The notes under the pieces: model-generated
The model's database searches: none
What the model was told of the DNA's origin: nothing
The model's input: the letters and a program-made list of their open reading frames with translations, nothing else
In this document: positions 9,373 through 17,342 of the stretch, one piece after another
Position numbering within the stretch: the first letter of the stretch is position 1
Layout: the number at the start of each line of letters is the position of its first letter
Origin: Pirellulales bacterium
GTDB taxonomy: Bacteria; Planctomycetota; Planctomycetia; Pirellulales; Thermoguttaceae
Length of the DNA stretch: 63,857 nt
Direction of reading: 5' to 3'
NCBI GenBank assembly: GCA_016936015.1
Contig: JAFGPV010000188.1
Span: 1-63,857, forward strand
Made by a program: the position numbers and the translations under genes

Positions 9373-9424
9373 TCCGGGGCCGACGAACGAACCGTAGCCC
9401 CTATTAATAGTTCTACCGGGCGGC
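9373..9424 (+). pseudogene. Fragment of a second copy of the recombinase-like gene
   Basis: 52 bases match 6805-6856 of the recombinase-like gene with three mismatches, all C/T changes. Flanking sequence (9256-9372 and 9425-9614) does not continue the match and holds no gene I can support. It marks a former duplication or rearrangement within the element. Confidence 0.65.
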
Positions 9425-9614
9425 TGGGCGTAAATCTCAAAGATGGCAAAAACTTCTCAGTGTAGGAAAACGAAATCTTTCTGCTAAAATGGAATTTCTT
9501 TCGGGACGGCTGACGTCGACTTGCAAGCGGTGTGGCCAAGCGTTCGGGCAGGTGTTGTGGGAATCCCAATCGCCTGCAACACCTACCCGACGACCCGATG
9601 AAAGGATTGGGAAC

Positions 9615-10430
9615 ATGGCTAAGGATTTTGACTACGGCGCGCTGTGGTGCCTCGCCCAAGACGCCCTTGATGCGGTCAACGATCTGATGGGTGCGATATT
9701 TCGGCTACAAAGACCTCCGCTCGCCCCGGGGGCGGTCTTAAACCCTCGCCCCCATACCCTTGAGAAGAGGCGGATCGAATTGAAGACCTTGCCGGAGCGG
9801 CGTGCAAAGGCGGTTGACGCAATTCGCAAGGCGGGCGAGAAGTTGATCGCGCTCCTTGCCGAAGATCGGTTTATCGCGCCCGTAGGCGGAGTTTGGCCCC
9901 CTTCTGCGCCAGAAATCGCGCGCCGCCTATCCAATGGCCTTGAGATGGCGGCAAGTGCCGCCCGAGCTGTCAGCGCGTGGAAGGATAACGCCTATATCGA
10001 CAAGACCAAGCGATACGCCGTCGATTCGGAGAGTATGCTGCGAACGGTCGTTGCCGAGTTGGAACGCCGGCCGGAGGTAGCCGAACTGGCGTATCAACGT
10101 CAGGTGGGGAAGCTACGGGCGGAACGTCCCGACTGGTCGGCGGCCGAAGCGTTGGCAAGCTGGCAAAGCATTCACGAGAAAAAGGACGCTGCCGTCGAAT
10201 CACCGACCGGATTTCTCGGGGGGGAGGCGCTCGCCGATGCACTTGGCGTACATCCGACAAGGCGGAAGGCATTCATTCGTCAATTGGAGCGGCAGCGGAT
10301 CGGCCTGGGTAATGATTGTTGGCATGAGGTGCATGAACCGCAGCCGAACAGTCCAAAATTTCTTTACCTCGCGGGCGCACCCGAGATCCATAAGCTGGCG
10401 GCAAAGTACAAGACGCCAAAATCGGCCTGA
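9615..10430 (+). CDS. Hypothetical protein, mostly helical
   Basis: 271 residues from ATG 9615; a longer frame begins at 9489 but ATG 9615 follows an AGGA-containing leader. The N-terminal two thirds are helical and rich in Ala/Arg/Glu (LAQDALDAVNDLMGAIFRLQ, ELKTLPERRAKAVDAIRKAG). The C-terminal third (about 195-260) has GGEALADALGVHPTRRKAFI, which resembles a helix-turn-helix and suggests DNA binding. Its end overlaps the iteron-like repeats at 10429. It may be a regulator or a replication accessory protein; no family is recognised. Confidence 0.6.
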   Translation: MAKDFDYGALWCLAQDALDAVNDLMGAIFRLQRPPLAPGAVLNPRPHTLEKRRIELKTLPERRAKAVDAIRKAGEKLIALLAEDRFIAPVGGVWPPSAPEIARRLSNGLEMAASAARAVSAWKDNAYIDKTKRYAVDSESMLRTVVAELERRPEVAELAYQRQVGKLRAERPDWSAAEALASWQSIHEKKDAAVESPTGFLGGEALADALGVHPTRRKAFIRQLERQRIGLGNDCWHEVHEPQPNSPKFLYLAGAPEIHKLAAKYKTPKSA

Positions 10431-10526
10431 CATTTGTCGGGCCATTGTCGCCCCAAAACTTTTCTTCACGACAACCTGCCACCAAACGCTTCTTTCTGCG
10501 GCCCGACATTTGTCGGGCCATTGTCG
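10429..10526. repeat. Iteron-like direct repeats upstream of xis-rep
   Basis: The 22-mer beginning GACATTTGTCGGGCCATTGT (and ending CG) occurs at 10429-10450 and 10505-10526, 76 bp apart. The second copy contains the palindrome CGACATTTGTCG (arms CGACA/TGTCG), and further TGTCG/CGACA half-sites lie between the copies (10469-10473 region). This fits initiator iterons or regulator operators controlling the downstream xis-rep genes. Confidence 0.6.
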
Positions 10527-10615
10527 TTTCGCAACACGAGTATTTTTGTTCCTTAATACTTGCAGGTATGCTGGTTGCATTTCGTGGCTGGCGACCTATT
10601 TGGAGCAAAACAATT

Positions 10616-10849
10616 ATGCGAATGGAAATCACTCAATCGTCCCTCGCCCTACGGCCCCGAGAAGCGGCGAAGGCCCTGGGCATAAGTCCCCGCACCCTTT
10701 GGGGACTGACTGCCCCGCGCGGTCCGATTCCTTGTGCCCGCGTCGGAAGCGGCAAGCGGCGAACCGTCTTATATCCCACGGCCGACCTACAAGCCTGGCT
10801 GAGCCGGCAAGCTGAATCCGAGAAGGGGTGCGACGATGACGCCCGATGA
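10616..10849 (+). CDS. Excisionase-like helix-turn-helix protein
   Basis: 77 residues from ATG 10616 (GGAG at 10602-10605). The HTH is REAAKALGISPRTLWGLTAP, then RGPIPCARVG and VLYPTADLQAWL, clearly homologous to the element 1 protein at 137-352. It overlaps the replication gene by 14 bases, mirroring the 11-base overlap in element 1. Likely excision directionality factor and/or regulator acting at the repeats just upstream. Function is inferred from motif and context. Confidence 0.75.
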   Translation: MRMEITQSSLALRPREAAKALGISPRTLWGLTAPRGPIPCARVGSGKRRTVLYPTADLQAWLSRQAESEKGCDDDAR

Positions 10850-12446
10850 ACTACGCCGACTTGTCGAAGCCCGAGCCGATGAAGTCGAACCGATCGACAC
10901 CGCGAGGTCAGCGGCCACAGCCAAACGCTTCACGCCGTTTCCGGTCCATGCCCTGCCCGAACCATTACGGGGATTCGTGGCGGCCGGCGCAAAGGCAATA
11001 GGGTGCGATCCGTCCTACGTGGCTTTGCCTCTGTTGACGGCACTGGCGGCGGCCATTGGTAACACGCGCCTCGTGCAAATGAAGCGGGGTTGGACTGTAC
11101 CGGCGATAGTCTGGGGCGCGGTTGTAGGTGAAAGCGGAACCGCCAAGACGCCGGCTTTCATGCTGGCTATGCAGCCGATTCGTGAACGTCAGCGAAAGGC
11201 TTTAGAACGCTACGACGAAGAAATGCGTCAGTACGATGCCGACCTCGTCCACTACGAAAAGGCACTGACCGAGTGGAAGCGGGACAAGAAATCAACGAAT
11301 GATCCGCCCGAGAAGCCTGAAGCCCCACAAGCCGAGCGCTGCATTGTCAGCGATACCACGGTGGAAGCTCTGGTCCCGTTGCTACTTGCCAACCCGCGCG
11401 GATTGCTCCTGGCCCGCGACGAACTGGCCGGCTGGATTGGATCGTTCGATCGTTACACCGGTGGCAAGGGGGGCGCTGACGCGGCCCACTGGCTTTCGAT
11501 GCACAAAGGCGAGAGCATCATCGTGGACCGCAAGACGGGCAACACGCGAACCATCTTCGTCCCACAAGCGGCCGTTTGCGTCTGCGGTGGCATCCAGCCG
11601 GCGATTCTGAATCGCGCTTTGGGAATCGAGCATCGGGAATCCGGCCTGGCTGCGCGCTTGTTGTTGACCTGCCCACCACGTAAGGCAAAGAGATGGACCG
11701 AAGCCGACATTGACCCGGCGGCTCAAGCGAGAATCGGTCTGCTGATTGATCGGTTGTATGAACTGCGACCGACCATCGGCGATGAAGGCGAACCGTGCCC
11801 CGTGGTGGTCGGCCTGACGCCGGATGCCAAAGCGGCATGGAAGGTCTACTACAATGACCACGCCGAAGAGCAAGCCGACCTTGCCGGAGAACTGTCGGCG
11901 GCTTGGAGCAAGCTGGAAGAGTACGCGGCGCGATTGGCGCTTGTGGTTCATTTCGCCCGCTGGGCGGCCGACGATCCGACGTTGGCGAATGACAACGTGG
12001 TGGACAAGGCCAGCATGGCGGCCGGCATCACACTGGCGATGTGGTTTAAGGGTGAGGCGCGGCGCGTTTACGCGCTCTTGGGCGAATCAGACGAAGACCG
12101 CAACCGGCGACGGTTGATCGAATGGATTGAACGCAAGGGTGGTGCGGTGACAGCCCGAGAAGTCCAGCAGGGGCATCGGCAATACCGCACGGCCGAGGAC
12201 GCCGAAGCAGCACTGGAAAAACTGGTGAAGGCTGGCGACGGTATGTGGCAACCTACACCTCCCGGACGACGCGGACAACCAACGCGCCGATTTGTTCTGT
12301 CTACAGTCTACGGTAATGCCCTCAACCCCGGCGAAAACAACATTTCCGTAAACGTAGACGCTGGAGACGCTCCCGAAACCGACCACTTGGAAGCAGTCAA
12401 CCGCGAGTTGCTCGCGTTCCCCGATGACGAACGGGGGGAGCTATGA
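10836..12446 (+). CDS. DUF3987 family replication ATPase (primase/helicase-like)
   Basis: 536 residues. A P-loop, VVGESGTAKTP (about residues 92-102), follows a hydrophobic helix. A coiled insertion rich in Lys/Glu (about 115-165) comes next, then ARDELAGWIGSFDRYTGGKGG and the GGIQPAIL motif typical of DUF3987 proteins, and a C-terminal winged-helix-like segment (AVTAREVQQGHRQYR). Such proteins are found as single replication genes of phages, plasmids and satellites and are thought to act as primase-helicase or initiator ATPases. It replaces the initiator/DnaB pair of element 1 at the same position behind the xis-like gene. Confidence 0.8.
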   Translation: MTPDELRRLVEARADEVEPIDTARSAATAKRFTPFPVHALPEPLRGFVAAGAKAIGCDPSYVALPLLTALAAAIGNTRLVQMKRGWTVPAIVWGAVVGESGTAKTPAFMLAMQPIRERQRKALERYDEEMRQYDADLVHYEKALTEWKRDKKSTNDPPEKPEAPQAERCIVSDTTVEALVPLLLANPRGLLLARDELAGWIGSFDRYTGGKGGADAAHWLSMHKGESIIVDRKTGNTRTIFVPQAAVCVCGGIQPAILNRALGIEHRESGLAARLLLTCPPRKAKRWTEADIDPAAQARIGLLIDRLYELRPTIGDEGEPCPVVVGLTPDAKAAWKVYYNDHAEEQADLAGELSAAWSKLEEYAARLALVVHFARWAADDPTLANDNVVDKASMAAGITLAMWFKGEARRVYALLGESDEDRNRRRLIEWIERKGGAVTAREVQQGHRQYRTAEDAEAALEKLVKAGDGMWQPTPPGRRGQPTRRFVLSTVYGNALNPGENNISVNVDAGDAPETDHLEAVNRELLAFPDDERGEL

Positions 12447-12546
12447 GCATAGCCGAGATCATGGCGGACCTGGCCCGGTTCAGCATCCGATCCCGACGGC
12501 GACCGGCCGTGGTACTACCCACAGTCGGTTCTAACGCCCGGCGTGC
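12443..12546 (+). pseudogene. Small gene with TubC-N-like start, apparently frameshifted
   Basis: An ATG overlapping the DUF3987 stop (ATGA) begins MSIAEIMADLARFSIR, like the small TubC N-terminal-type proteins often placed at this position. The expected continuation lies in another frame (DPDGDRPWYYPQSVLTPGVLA, then a stop near 12546), so one base appears lost or gained around 12487-12500. A second, diverged copy of the LTP-VLAWPAA segment is at about 12721-12790. The remainder, up to the promoter at 12930, shows no intact gene. Confidence 0.4.
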
Positions 12547-12929
12547 TGGCCTAGCCGCCGGCGGCGACCCTGGAGTCCGCGACGGCCCCGAAGTCCGTGG
12601 TGTCCCCAGCCTCGGCCGTGGGGTCGGTTCTCGGATGGATTGCTCAAGGCGTCCCGATCATCCTGGCCGAGGACAACGCCCGTGCCGGGCGGTTTGTTTC
12701 CCGACTGCTCTATACGGTGGTCCTGACGCCCGACGTGTTGGCTTGGCCGGCGGCGTCGCCGACATCCGCGGTGGACCTGGAGTCCGCTACGATCCACAAG
12801 GCCCGTTTATCGGCGTGGTGCGACCCCCTGGTGGGACTTTCCGATTCACAATGGCCAATCTATCCACTGGGACTGCGCGCCCGTTGTGGGCGGTTTTATA
12901 AATTTTCCGATTTGGTATAGAAAGGCTAC

Positions 12930-12958
12930 TTGACGTTATGAACAGTAACCGATAAAAT
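12930..12958 (+). promoter_or_regulatory. Promoter of element 2 XRE regulator (probably leaderless)
   Basis: TTGACG (12930-12935), a 17-bp spacer, TAAAAT (12953-12958), then 7 bases and the ATG at 12966. Spacing to the start codon is identical to that in element 1, although the intervening sequence differs. No ribosome site is present. Confidence 0.75.
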
Positions 12959-12965
12959 TGCGGAT

Positions 12966-13193
12966 ATGGCAAAGAAAAGAACCGACCTAATGACCGACCA
13001 ATTACGACAGGCAATCGACGATTCCGGCCTGACGCGATATCGAATCGCCAAAGAAACAGGTATTAGCGAAAGCGCTTTGTCGCAGTTTTACAACGGGCAT
13101 CGCGGCCTTTCGATGGAAGCCTTGAATGCCTTGGGTGAATTCCTGAAACTGAAAATCATACTGGGGCGAAAACCCGGGAAGAAAGAGAAGTGA
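12966..13193 (+). CDS. XRE/Cro-type HTH transcriptional regulator
   Basis: 75 residues, one HTH domain: LRQAIDDSGLTRYRIAKETG and ISESALSQFYNGHRGLS, with a basic C-terminus (GRKPGKKEK). It is homologous to the element 1 regulator and of the same length. It lies 3 bases upstream of the integrase ATG, so both should come from the promoter at 12930-12958. A role as repressor of excision or replication genes is inferred from its family and place. Confidence 0.87.
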   Translation: MAKKRTDLMTDQLRQAIDDSGLTRYRIAKETGISESALSQFYNGHRGLSMEALNALGEFLKLKIILGRKPGKKEK

Positions 13194-13196
13194 GTT

Positions 13197-14753
13197 ATGG
13201 CCAGCATTAGTACAGACTCCAAGGGAAGGCGGCGAATCCTATTCGTCAACCCGGCCAGCGAACGCAAGGCAATCCATTTGGGCAAGGTGTCCCAACGGGC
13301 GGCCGAAGGCGTCAAGTACCGCGTGGAGCAACTTCTTGAATGCTTAAATCTTAAGCGGCCGATGGAAGCCGACCTGGCCCAATGGGAAACAGACCTGAAA
13401 CCGCGCATGGCGAAGAAACTGGCCCGCGTAGGTCTGATCCCCAAGCCCGAAGCCAAGGAGGGGGCCACGTTGGGACCGTTTCTGCAAGCCTGGCTGGCGG
13501 CCCGCAAGGGCGATTACAAGCCGGCGAGCCTGATAGCCTGGGGACAGGTTATCGACGCCCTGACGGCATTCCTGGGGGCCGACTGCCCACTTGTGGACGT
13601 GACGCCGGCAAAGGCCGAAGCATTCCGGCAATCCATGCTGACGGCGGAGTTGCGGGCAACCACGATTCATAAGCGGCTGCAACACGCCCGCATGTTTTTT
13701 GCCCATGCCCTGCGGCAAAGTTTGGTGAAAGCGAATCCGTTTGAGTTTGTCCGGCATCGGCCCGGGGACGCATCGGAGCGGCGGGCATACGTTTCGGCGG
13801 CCGATGTAATGCGGGCGATTGAACGCGCTCCTAATGGCACTTGGAAGCTGCTTATCGCCTTATCCCGGTTCGCCGGTTTGCGTGTGCCGAGCGAAGCCCT
13901 AAGCCTGCGCTGGCAAGACGTGGATTGGGAGCGGCAACGGTTGACGGTCCCCAGCCCCAAGACGCAACACTTGGCGGGCCGCGGCTACCGTGTGATTCCG
14001 TTATTCCCCACCGTGAAACCTTTCTTAGAAGCTGCTTGGGACGCAGCGCCCGAAGGGTCCGAATACGTCATTCCCGAAGAATATCGGCGACGCGCCCAAG
14101 GCCCGGCCGGTTGGGCAAACGCAAACCTCCGGACCACGTTGGAAAAGGTTGTTCGCCGTGCGGGCCTGGAACCCTGGCCCCGCTTGTGGCATTCCATGCG
14201 GGCAAGTTGCGAAACGGACTTGGCCCGGCAATTCCCGCTGGCCGTTGTGGCGAAGTGGTTGGGCAATACCCAAGCCGTGGCCATGCGGCACTACGTTGAC
14301 GTGACCGACGCCGACTTTGAGAGGGCGATTTCTGGCGACGTGACAGAGGAAGCGGCGCAAAAAGCGGCGCAGCACACGCACGCGATGGAGCGCAGCGACC
14401 CGCAATCGGCGAAGAGCGCGCATAAAAATTCCCCTGTTTTGCGAGGTTCTGCACTTATGTGCGATACCCCGCCAACAGGGGGAGTGGAGGCGGCGGGAAT
14501 TGAACCCGCGTCCCGCGGCATTTCGGTGGCAGCTTCTACGTGCGTAGTCGGTTATTTGGATCTTGCCGACGCGGCCTCCAACCGACAGGATGCCGCGGCG
14601 GCCAGCAGGGAACGGTTTTTAATCCCGGGCGTACCCCGCGATGACCCGGGACGATCCGGAATTGGCGTCCGGTTTTTGGACCACTCCGGCGGCAGTCCGC
14701 AACCGGGGTTGCCTTATTTAGGCAGCCATGCTGAGTTGAGACTCGGCATTTAA
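13197..14753 (+). CDS. int: Tyrosine recombinase (integrase) of element 2, with integration-dependent C-terminus
   Basis: 518 residues as it stands. The N-terminal strand domain, core-binding domain (about 85-190) and catalytic domain (about 195-390) show Arg in FAGLRVPSEALS, WHSMRAS (HxxR intact), AKWLGNTQ and Tyr in AMRHYVDV. Residues after about 430 are not native: the attachment core encodes VEAAGIEP and the following 82 codons are antisense ssrA, stopping at 14753. In the circle the frame would instead continue into 5605-5848 and give a 517-residue protein. The transcript runs antisense across most of the tmRNA gene. It shares fold, context and direction with the element 1 integrase. Confidence 0.93.
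   Translation: MASISTDSKGRRRILFVNPASERKAIHLGKVSQRAAEGVKYRVEQLLECLNLKRPMEADLAQWETDLKPRMAKKLARVGLIPKPEAKEGATLGPFLQAWLAARKGDYKPASLIAWGQVIDALTAFLGADCPLVDVTPAKAEAFRQSMLTAELRATTIHKRLQHARMFFAHALRQSLVKANPFEFVRHRPGDASERRAYVSAADVMRAIERAPNGTWKLLIALSRFAGLRVPSEALSLRWQDVDWERQRLTVPSPKTQHLAGRGYRVIPLFPTVKPFLEAAWDAAPEGSEYVIPEEYRRRAQGPAGWANANLRTTLEKVVRRAGLEPWPRLWHSMRASCETDLARQFPLAVVAKWLGNTQAVAMRHYVDVTDADFERAISGDVTEEAAQKAAQHTHAMERSDPQSAKSAHKNSPVLRGSALMCDTPPTGGVEAAGIEPASRGISVAASTCVVGYLDLADAASNRQDAAAASRERFLIPGVPRDDPGRSGIGVRFLDHSGGSPQPGLPYLGSHAELRLGI
14483..14506. repeat. Right attachment repeat of element 2 (functional ssrA 3' end)
   Basis: The copy of the 24-bp core at the tmRNA side. It encodes the 3' acceptor strand and part of the T arm of ssrA, and at the same time codons of the integrase. 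It is identical to 5581-5604. Confidence 0.92.
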
Positions 14754-14843
14754 GGTTTTTGGTCGGCTTTTAACGTGGCCTGCTGACCAACCACGGCACG
14801 CCACTACCACCTCAACCTACCCGGTCGAATCCAGTTCGCCCCC
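14485..14843 (-). ncRNA. ssrA: tmRNA (transfer-messenger RNA)
   Basis: The 359-nt minus-strand RNA starts GGGGGCGAACTGGATTCGAC and ends with T arm GCGGG-TTCAATT-CCCGC and acceptor CGCCTCC plus A. The acceptor pairs GGGGGCG with CGCCTCC, including the G3-U70 pair recognised by alanyl-tRNA synthetase. CCA is not encoded. The tag frame near 14718-14768 ends NAESQLSMAA before TAA. It rescues stalled ribosomes. Its 3' end is the element 2 attachment site and the gene is left intact. Confidence 0.93.
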
Positions 14844-14863
14844 GAGGTGTGTACGATCTCTCC

Positions 14864-14874
14864 ATTATAGCATC
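14864..14874 (-). promoter_or_regulatory. ssrA promoter (extended -10)
   Basis: On the minus strand TGCTATAAT gives a perfect -10 (14864-14869) with a TGn extension, 20 bases before the mature tmRNA 5' end. The -35 region is weak. A short leader would be removed by RNase P. Confidence 0.65.
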
Positions 14875-15586
14875 GACAACGGGAAAGAGGAAAGGGTTCA
14901 GAGGTCAGGGTTCAGGGTTCAGGATTTGGGGAGTTGGGGGTTGGCGGTGGCGATTTTGGTTAACGGGGAGGACGTTCGGGCAATTCGGTAGGATAACGAA
15001 CCTCATTAGCGAAGATTAGTGATAATCCGTGTTCCTCTTTACCGGCAGTATGGGAACACTAATTTTCGCTGATTAACGCTCATGGGATGTGGGAAGGTTA
15101 AGGATCTTTTTCTACATCCAACCACCGTTCGGTGTGAATTGCAGTTGGTCATCAGGAATCGAAAAATGCACGGGCGGGACCCAGGATTGGGGGTTTTGCT
15201 GTTCTCTTGGGGAGGCCGTTGAGGAACAAAAATGCAGTTTTCCACGTTTTTTTATGGAGCCTCTCTCCTTTCGCCTTCAGGCTGCAACAGGCCGTCCCGA
15301 GACGGCGGCGCATATTCTCCACGGGAAGGCGAGTCACCGTTCGGATCGCCCGAGAATATGTGAACTTGTGTATATTATAAGAAAGCGTGGTGGAAATGCA
15401 AGCCGAGTTTTTGGCCACCCGCCGGGAGGGTGATTGAGAAGGCGATCGTGAATCGCTTTCCAGGGAGTGCCGGCAATCGCTCTTGCAGTTATAATGAGTT
15501 GCGAATCCCACATCCCTTCCCCCCGAAAACGGAGATATGTGGGTCTTTCTGTATTCCATCACGATACTTTCATTGGGGAGGAGAAC
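14875..15586. other. Intergenic region without supported gene
   Basis: It contains short GGGTTCAGGGTTCAGG-type low-complexity repeats (about 14895-14925), a diffuse inverted repeat around 15005-15085 (AGCGAAGATTAGTG against CACTAATTTTCGCT) and frames that are open only by composition. A TATAAT at about 15489 may belong to a promoter for the next gene, but no good -35 is paired with it. Confidence 0.45.
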
Positions 15587-16852
15587 ATGAAAGCTTTCTG
15601 GAAGACGCTTTTTTTCGCAGCGGTTTGTTTTAGCTCGTTGCTAGCGGAGGCGACGGATCGAATCTATCGGGATATTGTTGTTCAATCGCCTAACAAACGC
15701 TATGAAGCCCGCGCCGAATCGCCGGACAACAAAGAGGCCGGCTACAAAGCATTTCAAGCCAACTTCGTATACACGTTGAAAGATAAAAAGTCGGGAAAAG
15801 TCCTCTGGACGCGAAAACAACCGATGGAAAAGCCCGTGCCTTTGACGGAAGGCAGTTCCCGCACATATTCCTCTCCGCAAGAGGCTTCGCCCGTTGCCAT
15901 TTACGTGTCCGATTCGGGCTGGACCGTTATCGAAACGGGTTGGAACGAACTGATCGTCGTCGATCTCCACGGAAAAGACCGGTGTCGCATCGAGCTATTA
16001 AAAGAGGCCTTGACACCGGAAGAAAACAAAAAATACGTCCACCAAACAACGGCCGGTCCGATGTGGGAGGGATTGTCGTTGAGGCACTTTCTGAAGGTCG
16101 GCAAGGAGGCGCTTTTCATTATCCGGCCTTGGTGGGGACGCAATATTGTCATCAATCTTGCTCAAGGCAAAATCATCCCCGAAACGGCGGCCATCTCGAA
16201 GGCCATTGCAAAATACCAACACGACTATGTACTGGCCGAATTGAAGAAGGGGATCGAATCGCGGAAAAAACTTCATCTGACAAAAAAAGAAGAGCAGGGA
16301 CATCGGTTGGACGGTGATCTCAGGATTGCCTCTTATTTGGCCGGTGTGCTCAAAGTCGTCGAGGCCGTTCCCCTGCTTCGTCAATTGGAGGATTACAACT
16401 ACTCGGGCTGCAGTGTGAGCGGAGGCCTCGGCGCTTTGGAGAAATATGAAAACGAAGTCAATCCGCACGATTATGAAGTTTTCACCCTTCGGCAGAAAAT
16501 CCAGCTTTCCCTGCGTCGTTTGGGAGTAATTCCCAAGCCACTACCGGGCGTCAGGTTTCGCATGGATTTTGAAGACTTCAACAAGAGTTATTATTACGAT
16601 CCTCCCGCCCTGAAAGTGCCCCGACATGAGAATGCTGATAAGATTCAAAAAGGCATGAAGGCGGAACAGGTCCTCGCCCTGCTGGGAGGGCCGGATTTTG
16701 TCTGCTATGGCAGGTGGGAGTACGACATGGATGGAAAACCGCCGTTCACTTTAATCCTCCAGTGGGACGCCCATCACGTCATCGGCGTGAAGAAAAAGAC
16801 GCCACCGCTCTGGCAGAAAGGATTTTGCCGAGATGAACAAGTCGTAAGATAA
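15587..16852 (+). CDS. Secreted hypothetical protein with BamE/SmpA-like end
   Basis: 421 residues from ATG 15587, preceded by GGGGAGGAG. A signal peptide (MKAFWKTLFFAAVCFSSLLAEA) leads into a beta-rich domain with periodic VVQSPNKRYEARAESPDN-like strands, then a helical middle (about 200-290). The last 60 residues read IQKGMKAEQVLALLGGPD followed by strands YGRWEYDMDG and LILQWD, the pattern of small BamE/SmpA-type domains. It is probably periplasmic or outer-membrane associated. No enzymatic motif is seen, and the domain call rests on that short pattern. Confidence 0.65.
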   Translation: MKAFWKTLFFAAVCFSSLLAEATDRIYRDIVVQSPNKRYEARAESPDNKEAGYKAFQANFVYTLKDKKSGKVLWTRKQPMEKPVPLTEGSSRTYSSPQEASPVAIYVSDSGWTVIETGWNELIVVDLHGKDRCRIELLKEALTPEENKKYVHQTTAGPMWEGLSLRHFLKVGKEALFIIRPWWGRNIVINLAQGKIIPETAAISKAIAKYQHDYVLAELKKGIESRKKLHLTKKEEQGHRLDGDLRIASYLAGVLKVVEAVPLLRQLEDYNYSGCSVSGGLGALEKYENEVNPHDYEVFTLRQKIQLSLRRLGVIPKPLPGVRFRMDFEDFNKSYYYDPPALKVPRHENADKIQKGMKAEQVLALLGGPDFVCYGRWEYDMDGKPPFTLILQWDAHHVIGVKKKTPPLWQKGFCRDEQVVR

Positions 16853-16970
16853 TGATCCGTGTTGAGTAATACGATTGAGACCAAACCTTTAAGCGGTGAG
16901 TGGAGTATGGTGCAATTCACCGATTTGGACAATTGGGTAGAAGACGAGTTTTCGACCGCGTAGTGGTCAG

Positions 16971-17217
16971 ATTTGAATAGCCGTGGGTGGAGCGCAACGC
17001 AACCCACGAATTTGAGGGCAAGGATTGATTGTGCCACGTCGTGGCACGACACGGAATATCGTCTTCGCGGATGAATCGACCATCATGATCGAATGTTCGA
17101 CCGCGTCACCACGCCACGATCGCGCGCCTGGGGCGATGGTCATACCGCGACGCGGCATGGGCCGTTCGATTCCGGGGACCGGCAGTTGCGCTTCGCTCCA
17201 CCCCATCTATTCAAATA
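16971..17217. repeat. Inverted copies of a dispersed repeat with inner palindromes
   Basis: ATTTGAATAG followed by a GGGTGGAGCG block at 16971-17001 recurs inverted at 17187-17217 with a few changes. Between them lie a palindrome GTGCCACGTCGTGGCAC (17031-17047) and GC-rich partial palindromes. This occupies most of the 490-bp gap before the sulfatase; no gene is seen there. It looks like a REP cluster or a small non-autonomous element. Confidence 0.55.
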
Positions 17218-17342
17218 TCGCCCCTGCCGGGGCTGAAAATCGGGACGGGGCACTCGTCGTTCAATGCTACGGTCTGCTGTATAATGTTGTGTGAGTCCTC
17301 TGTGCGTGGACGTTTCCTACTCATTTGATTCTGGCGGAGTCG

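Larger units (their letters stand above)
5581..14506. mobile_element. Integrative element 2, inserted in ssrA (about 8.9 kb)
   Basis: Bounded by the perfect 24-bp direct repeats 5581-5604 and 14483-14506. It contains a degenerate serine-recombinase-like protein, three cargo genes of unknown function, a recombinase remnant, a hypothetical protein, iteron-like repeats, an excisionase-like HTH, a DUF3987 replication protein, a broken small gene, an XRE regulator and an ssrA-targeting tyrosine integrase. No virion or transfer genes are visible, so it probably depends on a helper or moves as a satellite. That mode of life is inferred. Confidence 0.88.
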
